NCBI GenBank assembly: GCA_947561715.1
Contig: OX387202.1
Coordinates: 18,799,001 to 18,863,000, forward strand
DNA length: 64,000 bases
Origin: Ascidia mentula
Lineage: Eukaryota > Chordata > Ascidiacea > Phlebobranchia > Ascidiidae
Direction of reading: 5' to 3'
This document shows, in pieces, positions 36,299 through 48,407 of this stretch; within the stretch, counting starts at the first letter, position 1; every line of letters starts with the position of its first letter. The translations under genes and the position numbers were made by a program. Under the pieces are notes generated by a model. The model did no database searches and was not told the DNA's origin. It saw only the letters and a list, made by a program, of their open reading frames with translations.

Positions 36299-39200
36299 AT
36301 GTCGAAGCTCTGTTGGGTCGCTCTGTCTCTGTTGTGCCTTTGTTTCGTCACAATTTCTGCCCTACGTAAGTAAAGACGTTATGCTGTTTGAATGAAAATG
36401 CGCAAACAATTTAAAGTAAAACGTTGCAAGTATTTCGCACCTAAATTTTGATTTAATTATGTTTAATTTTAATTCTACTTCTTCACCGAATCCAGGCAAC
36501 ATTGGGTAAAAATCCCGATCAGGTTTTCTGCTTTTACTCAGTTTATATGAATCTGAGCGTGGTCCTGTTCATGGAGCTTGTTGTACGAATACTAAGAGTC
36601 AAAAATCTATTTTCTCCGCGCGTTGGTCACTTTCCCAGAAAACAATTTGATTATTTGGTACCGTGGGCATTTTTAACTGGTTAAGACTTTTTTTAGCGGC
36701 TATATTTGCAGGTAAATATTAACTGCATTTCTTTGTGTAATGCAGGTTATGTCTTTTGAAACCATGTGGACAATTTGAGTCAATTCATTTTGCTGCTTTT
36801 TTTTCACAGCGGCCGAACCCGCGGGCCCGTCGCCTGCTTGGTGTCGTGGCAACCAGAAATTCCACTTGTGCAAACCGTGCTGGTGGAATTGCCCTACACC
36901 GGACCTACTCACGGAAAAAACCAACTCCTACGCTTGCGGATGTAAACCTGGCTGTGCTTGCACACAGGGAACTTACTGGAATGGCAACCTCTGTGTTAAA
37001 CTCAGCGGTTGCATCCCAAGTAAGAGAATGAGTGTTTGTCGTTTTGTCACATTATAGAAACAAAGCTTTGTTATGATTTATTAAAACCTGAGCCCAGTGG
37101 TTTGAGTATTCAAGGGAATCGCCTATCAATTTAAACCATTGTCTAGTTCAAACTATTGCGCGATCCCTTGAGCATTTCAAAACAAACCCAAGAAGCAAGT
37201 TACAGTCTTATGCGAATGAAAATAGTGTAGATACCATAACAACAACCCGCTTGGTTTAATTTCAGTTACTAAAAATTCGCACTCCTATAACTTTTACTTT
37301 TTGCACAATGAAATTTTCTCGTAACTTTGCTTATACAGGACTTCATTTACTATTTGAAAAAAAAACAGATTTGAAAAAAACACCAACGTTTCTTTGTCCG
37401 TTGTGGCATGTTTTTTTGTGATTGTGGAAGTGTTACCGACGTACCCAAACAGATGCATCAATGCGTTTGTAATCCAACCCTTTCTTACGTTGCAGAATGT
37501 CCGGCCAACCAGGTTTACTACCAATTCTGCTACCGACCGTGTCGACTGACTTGCGACCAAGCAAGTCAACCACAAGCTTGCCCGGCTGGGTGCAGACCGG
37601 CCGGATGCGAATGTCCTTCTACGCTTCCATACTGGAACGGAAACCTATGCGTATCACGTGACCAATGCAGTAAGTTACGCTTGTGCTGTGTATGACGTCA
37701 TAGTAAGGCGTGGTTGGGAGTTGTGGGAGTTTTTGACTGGGGACGGTTTTAGAATTAGAAATTGAAGCCTTATGTACACGCAGGTAGAGCGTCTGGGATT
37801 AACGCATACTCGGTGCTATAAACTTACAATGAACTTTTAATAAGTAATCAGCACAAACGAAAAAGTACAAAAGGGCACAACAGCTCAATGTCTAGCTGTG
37901 TTTTAGCTATTGTGCCCTTTAGTATTTTTCCGTACGTTGGAAAATACAATCTTTTCAAACAAAAGGTGTATATTTGTTGTTTTTCACAGGAAGAGCGAAT
38001 GTTAGTATTCATGTTACCTGGTGGTGAAAACCTATTTAGTCAGTTTTCAAACTTAAACTTGTACCACGCCTGTATGTAAATTAATTACTCAAGCACTTTT
38101 TTAAAATAAAACATGTCACAATTGCGCCACAATTTTCATTGGTCTAAATTTCTTGTAAACTTTTCTCTGGAAATAAGTTATATCTTTCATATACAATCAG
38201 TCTGCCTTTTCTTTTATTAGCTTTGGAGTAGATTGCACTGCCTCAAACCGCCCAATGCCCTATAGGTTGATCACCCCTGGGCTAAACAGAAGGAAATATC
38301 TCGACCAATGATGTAACAATGATCAGATACGTCACAATGCTTTCTTTAGGTTGTCCTGCGAACCAAGTTTTCTACAAAAGCTGCAGACCTTGTCCTTTGA
38401 AACATTGCGATCACATCCTGCAACCGGTGCTGTGTCGTGAAGCCTGCCGTCCCGGATGTAGTTGCCCGGCCAACACCTACTGGAATGACGCAAAATGCGT
38501 GTCACGTGACGAGTGCCACAGTAAGTGTGACGTAGTAAATCGGAGTGCAGAGTAATTTAGAAAAGAATGAAGGCTTAGGGTATAAATAGTTTAGAAAAAT
38601 AATTTTACTTTCCTCGTGTATCCTTGGACAAAGTTAACAAAACTGATCGCTTTTTACATAAATGTTTCTTGGACTGACAAAATATCTAATAAGTTTTTTG
38701 ATAGTGGGTGCATCTTTGTTGACTTAGAACATCTCGCCAGCTTAACAGCAAAACAAAATATTTAATATAAAAGGTTGTTCTTTGTAGTGCGTGCGTATAA
38801 ATGACGCAAAAGTTAAAGATATAAACGTACGTGAACATACAACTGCCAGAGAAAATACATTTGAATTGAAATGATGAATCGTTTTCAGTGTGTTTGCATA
38901 AATGTCAAATAAATATTGATGTTAACGTATTTGTCCGACAATTTTTCCTTTACGTGAACAGACAACTGCAACAGGTACTTGAACGAGGTGTACCGCACTT
39001 GTGCGCAACCTTGCGATGCAACGTGTGACGAACCTTGGAAGCAGTGTCGCCGGCGGGAAGTTTGTACGAGGAGATGCGCCTGTCAGGAGGGCCACGTCAG
39101 AAACGCCCGAAACGTCTGTGTTTCACTTTCGAGTTGCCCGAGTAAGCGGAGTAAGTGGACGAGCATCCAAAGAATTTTGTGTACAAATGTTTCTTGGACT

Positions 39201-39843
39201 GACAACTCTATTATGTTCACATTTTATTGCAAAAAGTGTGCCTCAAGAAACAAAAATTCTACACCCCAATATGTAATGAGAATACAATGTAATTCTAAAC
39301 TTTCATACAAATCGTATGATGACACGTATCCTTTGTAGATTGCCCACACAACGAAGTGTTCGAATGTACAAATCCGATCATGCCGGGCGTAAGGTTGCGA
39401 TGTGCTTGTCCCATTGGATCGTTCTTGAACAAAGCCAGACGATGCGTTCAATGTCCACTACTCAGAGGTGAGTGAATCATGAATTAAATCAGAGGGTAAA
39501 AGTAGGAGCGAGACCTGAAAAATCAAGCTCCCTGTGAGGTTTGAACTCACGACCCTGGGCTTACCAGGGACAACGCTCTACCAACTGAGATACGGGAGCT
39601 CAGTGGTTTCACGGGGTATATTGTGGCCAAGGTATACTAGTGCGCAAGCGCACAACTTGTCAGGCAACCATCACATACCATAAGGTTATCGTGTCAGGCG
39701 CCCATCATGCAAAGGTGATTTCCCTAACGGTTACCCTCCATGCAGAGTGTCTATTTTCACACATTGTGTAAATACCGTACCATAGAACAAGGGGAAACAA
39801 ATAACAACGTGGACAATCGAATATGTTTTTTTTTTCAGGTTGA
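36299..39843 (+). CDS. Secreted TIL-domain cysteine-rich protein, copy 1 (7 exons)
   Basis: Exons 36299-36365, 36810-37019, 37496-37669, 38350-38520, 38962-39141, 39339-39467 and 39839-39843 give 936 nt, 311 residues plus stop. Exon 1 is a signal peptide (MSKLCWVALSLLCLCFVTIS). Exons 2-5 each encode one 10-cysteine TIL domain (CPANQVYY..., CPANQVFYKSC..., CNRYLNEVYRTC...); exon 6 is a shortened TIL with six Cys. The last exon adds only the second and third bases of a Gly codon and then TGA. All internal introns are phase 1. TIL domains are known as protease inhibitors and as parts of mucin- or vWF-like extracellular proteins. The loop between Cys5 and Cys6, which holds the reactive site in inhibitors, is G, PAG, REA and RRREV in the four full domains, so any inhibitory targets differ and exon 2 has too short a loop. 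It is a secreted defence or matrix protein by inference. Confidence 0.88.
36485..36535 (-). repeat. SINE fragment in TIL intron 1
   Basis: AATCCCGATCAGGTTTTCTG is the middle of the tRNA-derived SINE family. Copy 3 keeps a longer form at 53889-53950 with GGGATTCGAACCCACGCAAC, so the insertion predates the gene triplication. Copy 2 has the same at about 44530-44580. Confidence 0.5.
38110..38280. repeat. Truncated MITE at deletion joint, TIL copy 1
   Basis: The right end (AGGTTGATCACCCCT) and interior match the MITE at 57348-57536 in copy 3; the left terminal repeat is missing. The joint where five copy-3 exons are absent falls at or just before this remnant. Confidence 0.55.
39526..39600 (-). 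repeat. tRNA-Thr-like SINE head in last intron of TIL copy 1
   Basis: On the minus strand GCTCCCG pairs with AGGGAGC except at one position, and D and T arms are good (GTGAG/CTCAC), but the anticodon stem does not pair well and has an extra base. It is therefore a pseudo-tRNA, not a tRNA gene. Orthologous copies sit at 47575-47647 and 59920-59995. Confidence 0.6.
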
Positions 39844-40256
39844 TGAACTGGAAAACCCATCAACAAGTTCACGACTGGATCTTCCCGATTTGACTTGATT
39901 GTGTTTTTTTTCTTATTCGGCAATACACATATTGGATGCAAAAAATGACTGCGGTATTACTGTTAGTTGGATAAACAGAACAAAAGTTATAGCATAAATC
40001 CTTCATAATTTATAAATTTTATTTCTTCCCGTCGTGCAATTACGCAATACTAATAAGTACATTGAAGTGACGAGGACCAATTGGCGCCCAAAATGTATAA
40101 AGCAGTTGCAACAATTTTGCAAACGAAATTTTAACGGGAAGTTTAAAGGCGATTTTGTCGTTTATTTCCCATTAGTTTGTCCATACGATGCAGCAATCTT
40201 TGTTTCGTCGACGCAAAATCGCGTTTGCAAACACGAACCCCGCATATTATGAAGCG

Positions 40257-40510
40257 AATCCGACCAAAGCCCGTATAGGAGCAGTCGTTCCAATTTGCGT
40301 GGCAACCGGCCGGCGTCGTGCGAATCTTCCGACAAATCCTCGGAGGTTTCTGATTTCACCGATATATTTCCTGGTCTGGATCGCGCCAGCAGCGATGGAA
40401 GCTTCACAACCAAATCTTCCGCTTTCAGTAAAGACTTTTTTGGTTTGGCGGCGACACTTTTTCTTTATTTTTATGGTTTAGTAAAAAGGACGATCATTCC
40501 AAACGAATAA
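40257..40510 (+). other. Ser/Asp-rich open frame with hydrophobic C-terminus, unassigned
   Basis: Directly after a TGA a frame of about 83 codons reads through RPASCESSDKSSEVSDFTDI, then FFGLAATLFLYFYGLV (membrane-like), and stops. A complementary-strand frame is also open. Copy 2 retains only the first part (to about 48393) before its sequence changes. No start or splice context is clear. It could be a terminal exon or chance. Confidence 0.2.
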
Positions 40511-40530
40511 TTTCTTTTCGTGATGTTTTT

Positions 40531-40640
40531 TGACCACAACTGGATTCGAACCCAGAATATCCTAACCAGGAATCCCGATCAGGTTTTCCTCTTGTATGGG
40601 TCGGGCGCTTTACCGATGCCAACCCAACCCAAAACAAAAT
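40531..40640 (-). mobile_element. tRNA-derived SINE
   Basis: Minus strand: GGCATCGGTAAAGCGCCCGA (A-box-like), ACCTGATCGGGATTCCTGG, then CTGGGTTCGAATCCAG (B box) and an A-rich end. Copy 2 has the same insert at 49664-49770. Confidence 0.65.
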
Positions 40641-40762
40641 ATAGATTTTTTTATGATCATGTTACGTGCACCATCTACATACAACACTGAGACGTTATGT
40701 TCATTCGCTAGATGTCGCTATGGACCTATTTTGGTTTCAAGTGGAAAACTTCACCGAGAGTC

Positions 40763-42826
40763 CACTACTGAACGTAGATTATAAAATTGCCTCCAAAGTC
40801 ATAAATACGCGATTAAAATCGGTTTTGAACCAACTAATCTCTCCCAGTCAAAACGGTTTTATACCTGGTAGATATATTGGTACGAACATTCGCCTTTTGT
40901 TCGACGTAACCGATTTCGCAGATTTTCGTAATATCCCTGGTGCGATACTGTCCTTGGACATATACAAGGCATTTGATACCATAAGCTGGGACTTCATCTA
41001 CGAGGTGCTCAAAATATTTGGGTTTGGCAATAAAATTTTATCCTGGATCAAATGCCTTCACAGGCAACCGACCGGTATTATAGTAAACAACAACCACTTG
41101 TCGCCGGAGTTCACAACTAAACGAGGTGTAAGACAAGGAGATCAACTTTCTCTTACCCTTTTTGTTTTATGCATAGAATGTCTTGCGAGCGCACTTAAAA
41201 AGGCCAGCTTTCAAGGCATTCCAATTAACCAACACGAATTTAAAATCTCAATGTTTGTAGATGATACGATCGTTTTTTTAAAGGGAGATGAGGACGACTT
41301 TCATAAGGTATTTAAAGTAATAGAGGAGTTTGGAGAATTGTCAGGGTGCAAATTAAACATGAATAAGTCCGTCGCCTTTTTCATAGGTTCAAAAAGAAAA
41401 GAACCTTTTCAAACCTATGGAAAATGAAGGTTTGTCATGGTCCGAGAATGCAATAAAATATCTTGGGGTAGAAATACCAATCAAAACCAATGATAACAAT
41501 GTTATGGTAAACAGGAACTTTAATCCTACTCTTAAACAAATCCAAGTGGTATTAAATCTCGTGGGAAAGAGTTAAAAGAGAGACAATATGTTTGGATGTA
41601 GACGAAGGCGGCCTCGGCGTTATTGATGTTGAAAACTACCTCCTTGCACTAAACTTGAAATGGTTTAGAAAACTCCACGACGACAAGATTAATGAAACTT
41701 GGAAGGTGATAGAAAAGCCGTTTTGCAACGAAAATTGGTTGGAGGCAATTTTAAATGGAAATGCAAAAGTTGAGTCTTCACGGTTAAAGCGAATTTTACC
41801 CCTACGTACCGTACGAGCCACCGTAGGAGCTTGCAAAAACCTTTTTAAAACGCTAGGCTTACAACAGAACAACCGTCAATTATGGTACAATGCCAAAGTT
41901 AAATACCACGCAAAACCCGGGTTCATGAATGCATGTATTAAAGCGGGAATTTTATTTCAAATAGACATACTTAACACAAACGGAGAGTATCTTGCATATG
42001 ATACGATTGCAAAAAAATACGGCTTAACACCCAATAATAAGGATTTCGTGGAATTTATCAAGCTTGTCTCGAAATTTCCCCCCGAGTGGGATAGAATAGA
42101 GTGTGTCCCATCGCACAATTCCAATGTCAAAACCTTAATTCAGACCTTGCATGCATTGAACAAAACAAAAGACATATACTCCCTTCTGAAAAATAAAGCC
42201 TCTAAACCAAAAGCACAAGACATCTGGGACAAAAGGTTAGGGGAAGATACCCCATGGCCTCCTGTTTATAAGCATGTCTACAAATCCACCATAGAAACCA
42301 AATTAAGAAGCTTCCAAATTAAATTAAATCTCAATGCCGTTACAATCAACAAACAACCACATTCTTTTGGGAAAGTAATTAGTAACATGTGCGTTTTCTG
42401 CAAGAAGCAAGTGGAAACTGTGTGTCATCTTTTTTGTTCATGCCCCATTGTAAATGTATACTGGGAGGATGTAATTTCATATTTAAGTGCTAGAATAAGA
42501 CAAAATTTAATTTTAACAGATGCAGAAAAACTTTTTGGAATGCATTCTGATTTGGCAAGGAAACTTTTTTTAAATTGTGCGTTGTTATGTGCCAGATATG
42601 TGATTTACAGTAGCAAATACGCGGAAACGAACCCGACCTTAACGAAATTTGTGCTTTTTTTGAAGAATCTACGTAACTGTGATTTTAACCTAGCAAAAAA
42701 AGAAATACTTTATATTTGCATAAAATTAAATGGTCGCATACTGTCTAAAGTACTCAACGTAATTTGTCATGTTTTTTTTTTTTTTTGAATTTTCGCTCTG
42801 CTCCCTTTCGCTCTGCTTCTTATGTG
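40763..42826 (+). mobile_element. 5'-truncated LINE (L1/Tx1-like), copy 1
   Basis: It begins within the reverse-transcriptase region (CACTACTGAACGTAGATTAT) directly after AACTTCACCGAGAGTC of a SINE. The catalytic box reads FVDDTIVFL where the other copies have FADD. The frame breaks near 41400 and about 170 bases are deleted near 41560 relative to copy 2, after which the frame resumes from about 41577 to the stop at 42788, with the zinc-binding CVFCKKQVETVCHLF segment present. The 3' tail and second half of the host SINE are gone, so it ends at about 42826 (CTTATGTG). Dead. Confidence 0.85.
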
Positions 42827-42984
42827 CACTGCAACGCTTACAACACTGCAACACTTTTGCAGAAAGATTTGCGCAAACCATAAACCATAATTTAAAAAAA
42901 TGAACCATAAATTTATATCAAATTAATTTCAACAATCACTAATCGTGTCCTCTTGCGACTACACAGAGGGATTGTTTGTAACTG

Positions 42985-43191
42985 GCCATACAACAGCCGC
43001 AATTGGATGCAACTTACCACTTGTATCCAGGTTCTTATCGCCAAGCACTTAAGATTCTATTGCGCAACCTCGTGCGGCAAGAGAAGGTGACAAACATGAT
43101 ATCGAACACTTGGTTTTTCCATGACCGCCGGAGATTCGAGCACCGATCTCAAGAGATTGTGGAATTCGTGAATCACAATCTGATGACTTAC
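42985..43191 (+). other. Exon-like conserved block upstream of TIL copy 2
   Basis: Same 207-base frame as 34951-35157 with a few replacements (SYRQALKILLRNLVRQEKVT). The donor GTATGT is kept, but the acceptor now reads ACTGG instead of ACAGG, so it could not be spliced in at the same place. Confidence 0.4.
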
Positions 43192-44285
43192 GTATGTCCG
43201 GGCATTTCTTTATACGTTTTACATTGGAAATAGGAAAATGTGTGAGAAGCGGTTTTGTGCACTTTTCTACAAATCCATTTTCTCTTATTAAACTCCTTAC
43301 TTCAAACGAAATCACACTTAAAACTAAAGGTCGATAACCTTTCCAACGCCGCATGCCGGATTTCAAATTATGTCAAAATGTCAAAAACTTCGCGTACCAA
43401 TCTATATATGGGCACCTTTATCTTCCACCGAAAATATACGTATAATTCCAATTATTTTTTTTGGGCTTGGGTTTACCTTCATCAGTTTTTGCTAATGTCA
43501 AAGTTGACTAACCCTTAATTTATTCTGTGAGTTGCATACAGATGACAACTGTTTCGATCGCTGTGTTGGGATTTTAATACATTATTACTGTTTCGACATA
43601 TTATTCCTGCCCCCTGCTTAGTAATGTGTCTGTTTTGAGTGGGTAATATGTCTGTTTTGTAATATGTCTGTTTTTTGGAACTTAAACCTCAATTACAATT
43701 TTAATCGGTGAAGTTATCGACGTCTGCAGATCATCAAAAACGTTTGGATTCCGGTTAAACGAGCGTCGTCTCATTTCCGCTGCCCACACCCCCCAAGAAA
43801 GTTAGGCGCTTTTCGTTTGAAATTCAATCCATGATTTTGAAGTCTGAGGTAATTGATGATGTAATGGAGTCATTCTAATTGGACTGAAATAGTTTGTAGT
43901 TGTGTATTGGAATTGTACGTTTACCTTATGATCTTTCCTGATTTTGCGTTTCCAAACATTCATATTATACTGAAAATGAAACAGAAACGTATGAAAAAAT
44001 GCGTAAATTTTGATTCTGGTGCAGTGATCTGCGTTTGTTTATAAAAATTATCTTAACTCAGATATTTTTAAGTACATATTCATATTGACAGCAATGTAAA
44101 CACTACCTTCTCTGTATAGCTGGTTACAAAGTGCAAACGATTGCTGCATTTTCAGGCGACTGTATAATTGCACCAAAAAGATTAGTGATGAAAAAATGTG
44201 ACGAGTTATGACAAGTATGAAGTAATGTTCCGTTGATCGCGGCGGCGAAATAGGCCCCGGGCGTGGAAAATGTTCGAGATATTGT

Positions 44286-44292
44286 TATTTAA
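44286..44292 (+). promoter_or_regulatory. TATA-like element of TIL copy 2
   Basis: TATTTAA, 52 bases before the ATG at 44344, in the same conserved context as copies 1 and 3. Confidence 0.5.
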
Positions 44293-44343
44293 TCGCGGCG
44301 CGACTGAAGATTTTTGCGTATTGTTCTGCTACATTCCGGCAAG

Positions 44344-47300
44344 ATGTCGAAGCTCTGTTGGGTCGCTCTGTCTCTGTTGTGCCTTTGTTTCGTCACAATT
44401 TCTGCCCTACGTAAGTAAAGACGTTATGCTGTTTGAATGAAAATGCGCAAACAATTTAAAGTAAAACGTTGCAAGTATTTCGCACCTAAATTTTGATTTA
44501 ATTATGTTTAATTTTAATTCTACTACTTCACCGAATCCAGGCAACATTGGGTAAAAATCCCGATCAGGTTTTCTGCTTTTACTCAGTTTATATGAATCTG
44601 AGCGTGGTCCTGTTCATAGAGCTTGTTGAACGAATACTAAGAGTCAAAAATCTATTTTCTCCGCGCGTTAGTCACTTTCCCAGAAAACAATTTGATTATT
44701 TGGTACCGTGGGCATTTTTAACTGGTTAAGACTTTTTTTAGCGGCTATATTCGCAGGTAAATATTAACTGCATTTCTTTGTGTAATGCAGGTTATGTCTT
44801 TTGAAACCATGTGGACAATTTGAGTCAATTCATTTTCCTGCTTTTTTTTCACAGCGGCCGAACCCGCGGGCCCGCCGCCTGCTTCGTGTCGTGGCAACCA
44901 GAAATTCCACTTGTGCAAACCGTGCTGGTGGGAATGTCCTACAGTTGACCTACCAGAAACCAACTCCAACGCTTGCGGATGTAAACCTGGCTGTGCTTGC
45001 ACACAGGGAACTTACTGGAACGGCAACCTCTGTGTTAAACTCAGCGGTTGCATCCCAAGTAAGTGAATGAGTGTTTGTCGTTTTGTTACATTATAGAAAC
45101 AAAGCTTTGTTATGATTTATTAAAACCTGAGCCCAGTGGTTTGAGTATTCAAGGGAATCGCCTATCAATTTAAACCATTATCTAGTTCAAACTATTGCGC
45201 GATCCCTTGAGCATTTCAAAACAAACCCAAGTAGCAAGTTACAGTCTTATGCGAATGAAAATAGTGTAGATACCATAACAACAACCCGCTTGGTTTAATT
45301 TCAGTTACTAAAAATTCGCACTCCTATAACTTTTACTTTTTGCACAATGAAATTTTCTCGTAACTTTGCTTATACAGGACTTCATTTACTTTTTGAAAAA
45401 AAACAGATTTGAAAAAAACACCAACGTTTCTTTGTCCGTTGTGGCATGTTTTTTTGTAATTGTGGAAGTGTTACCGACGTACCCAAACAGATGCATCAAT
45501 GCGTTTGTAATCCAACCCTTTCTTACGTTGCAGAATGTCCGGCCAACCAGGTTTACTACCAATTCTGCTACCGACCGTGTCGACTGACTTGCGACCAAGC
45601 AAGTCAACCACAAGCTTGCCCGGCTGGGTGCAGACCGGCCGGATGCGAATGTCCTTCTACGCTTCCATACTGGAACGGAAACCTATGCGTATCACGTGAC
45701 CAATGCAGTAAGTTACGCTTGTGCTGTGTATGACGTCATAGTAAGGCGTGGTTGGGAGTTGTGGGAGTTTTTGACTGGGGATGGTTTTAGAATTAGAAAT
45801 TGAAGCCTTATGTACACGCAGGTAGAGCGTCTGGGATTAACGCATACTCGGTGCTATTAACTTACAATGAACTTTTAATAGGTAATCAGCACAAACGAAA
45901 AAGTACAAAAGGGCACAACAGCTCAATGTCTAGCTGTGTTTTAGCTATTGTGCTCTTTAGTATTTTTCCGTACGTTGGAAAATACAATCTTTTCAAACAA
46001 AAGGTGTATATTTGTTGTTTTTCACAGGAAGAGCGAATGTTAGTATTCATGTTACCTGGTGGTGAAAACCTATTTAGTCAGTTTTCAAACTTAAACTTGT
46101 ACCACGCCTGTATGTAAATTAATTACTCAAGCACTTTTTTAAAATAAAACATGTCACAATTGCGCCACAATTTTCATTGGTCTAAATTTCTTGTAAACTT
46201 GTCTCTGGAAATAAGTTATATCTTTCATGTACAATCAGTCTGCCTTTTCTTTTATTATCTTTGGAGTGGATTGCACTGCCTCACACCGCCCAATGCCCTA
46301 TAGGTTGATCACCCCTGGGCTAAACAGAAGGAAATATCTCGACCAATGATGTAAGAATGATCAGATACGTCACAATGCTTTCTTTAGGTTGTCCTGCGAA
46401 CCAAGTTTTCTACAAAAGCTGCAGACCTTGTCCTTTGAAACATTGCGATCACATCCTGCAACCGGTGCTGTGTCGTGAAGCCTGCCGTCCCGGATGTAGT
46501 TGCCCGGCCAACACCTACTGGAATGACGCAAAATGCGTGTCACGTGACGAGTGCCACAGTAAGTGTGACGTAGTAAATCGGAGTGCAGAGTAATTTAGAA
46601 AAGAATAAAGGCTTATAGGGTATAAATAGTTTAGAAAAATAATTTTACTTTCCTCGTGTATCCTTGGACAAAGTTAACAAAACTGATCGCTTTTTACATA
46701 AATGTTTCTTGGACTGACAAAATATTTAATAAGTTTTTTGATAGTGGGTGCATCTTTGTTGACTTAGAACATCTCGCCAGCTTAACAGCAAAACAAAATA
46801 TTTAATATAAAAGGTTGTTCTTTGTAGTGCGTGCGTATAAATGACGCAAAAGTTAAAGATATAAACGTACGTGAACATACAACTGCCAGAGAAAATACAT
46901 TTGAATTAAAATGATTGGTTCGTTTGCAGTGTGTTTGCATAAGTGTCAAATAAATATTGATGTTAACGTATTTGTCCGACAATTTTTCCTTTACGTGAAC
47001 AGACAACTGCAACAGATACCTGAACGAGGTGTACCGCACTTGTGCGCAACCTTGCGATGCAACGTGTGACGAACCTTGGAAGCAGTGTCGCCGGCGGGAA
47101 GTTTGTACGAGGAGATGCGCCTGTCAGAAGGGCCACGTCAGAAACGCCCGAAACGTCTGTGTTCCACTTTCGAGTTGCCCGAGTAAGAGGAGTAAGTGGA
47201 CGATTTTACTTAGCATCCAAAGAATTTTGTGTACAAATGTTTCTTGGACTGACAACTCTATTATGTTCACATTTTATTGCAAAAAGTGTGCCTCAAGAAA

Positions 47301-47946
47301 CAAAAATTCTACACCTCAATATGTAATGAGAATACAATGTAATTCTAAACTTTCATACAAATCGTATGATGACACGTATCCTTTGTAGATTGCCCACACA
47401 ACGAAGAGTTCGAATGTACAAATTCGATCATGCCGGACTTAAGGTGGCGATGTGCTTGTCCCATTGGATCGTTCTTGAACAAAGCCAGACGATGCGTTCA
47501 ATGCCACCACTCAGAGGTGAGTGAATCATGAATTAAATCGGAGGGTAAAAGTAGGAGCGAGACCTGAAAAATCAAGCTCCCTGTGAGGTTTGAACTCACG
47601 ACCCTGGGCTTACCAGGGACAACGCTACCAATTGAGATACGGGAGCTCAGTGGTTTCACGGGGTATATTGTGGCCAAGGTACACTAGTGCGCAAGCGCAC
47701 AACTTGTCAGGCAACCATCACATACCATAAGGGTTATCGCGTCAGGCGCCCATCATGCAAAGGTGATTTCCCTAACGGATACCCTCCATGGAAAGTGTCC
47801 AATTTCACACATTGTGTAAATACCGTACCATAGAACAAGAGGAAACAAATGACAACGCGGACAATCGAATATGTTGTTTTTTTCAGGTTGATGAACTGGA
47901 AAACCCATCAACAAGTTCACGACTGGATCTTCCCGATTTGACTTGA
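44344..47946 (+). CDS. Secreted TIL-domain cysteine-rich protein, copy 2 (7 exons)
   Basis: Exons 44344-44410, 44855-45058, 45534-45707, 46388-46558, 47003-47182, 47389-47516 and 47887-47946 give 984 nt, 327 residues plus stop. Signal peptide and domain order equal copy 1, and exons 3 and 4 look identical. Two differences stand out. Exon 2 is two codons shorter and has several replacements between Cys4 and Cys5 (PTVDLPETNSNA against PTPDLLTEKTNSYA). Exon 6 is one base shorter near its end, so the last splice changes frame: the protein does not stop at once as in copies 1 and 3 but ends CHHSEVDELENPSTSSRL then DLPDLT. All splice sites are intact, so the gene may be active with a new acidic tail, or a single-base sequence error may have made this. 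Same inferred role as copy 1. Confidence 0.85.
46148..46318. repeat. Truncated MITE at deletion joint, TIL copy 2
   Basis: Duplicate of the remnant at 38110-38280; right end AGGTTGATCACCCCT, left end missing. Confidence 0.5.
47575..47647 (-). repeat. tRNA-Thr-like SINE head in last intron of TIL copy 2
   Basis: Duplicate of 39526-39600 with a two-base loss in the D arm region. Confidence 0.55.
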
Positions 47947-48407
47947 TTGTGTTTTTTTTCTTATTCGGCAATACACATATTGGATGCAAAAAATGACTGC
48001 GGTATTACTGTCAGTTGGATAAACAGAACAAAAGTTATAGCATAAATCCTTCATAATTTATAAATTTGATTTCTTCCTGTCGTGCAATTACGCAATACTA
48101 ATAAGTACATTGAAGTGACGAGGACCGATTGGCGCCCAAAATGTATAAAGCAGTTGCAACAATTTTGCAAACGAAATTTTAACGGGAAGTTTAAAGGCGA
48201 TTTTGTCGTTTATTTCCCATTAGTTTGTCCATACGATGCAGCAATCTTTGTTTCGTCGACGCAAAATCGCGTTTGCAAACACGAACCCCGCATATTATGA
48301 AGCGAATCCGACCAAAGCCCGTATAGGAGCAGTCGTTCCAATTTGCGTGGCAACCGGCCAGCGTCGTGCGAATCTTCCGACAAATTCTCGGAGCTGCTAT
48401 GCCAGTG

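Noticed and set aside
39526-39600. Functional tRNA gene (Thr-like, minus strand)
   Set aside because: The anticodon stem pairs poorly and has an extra base, and the same sequence occurs as diverged copies in three paralogous introns and elsewhere; it behaves as a SINE head.
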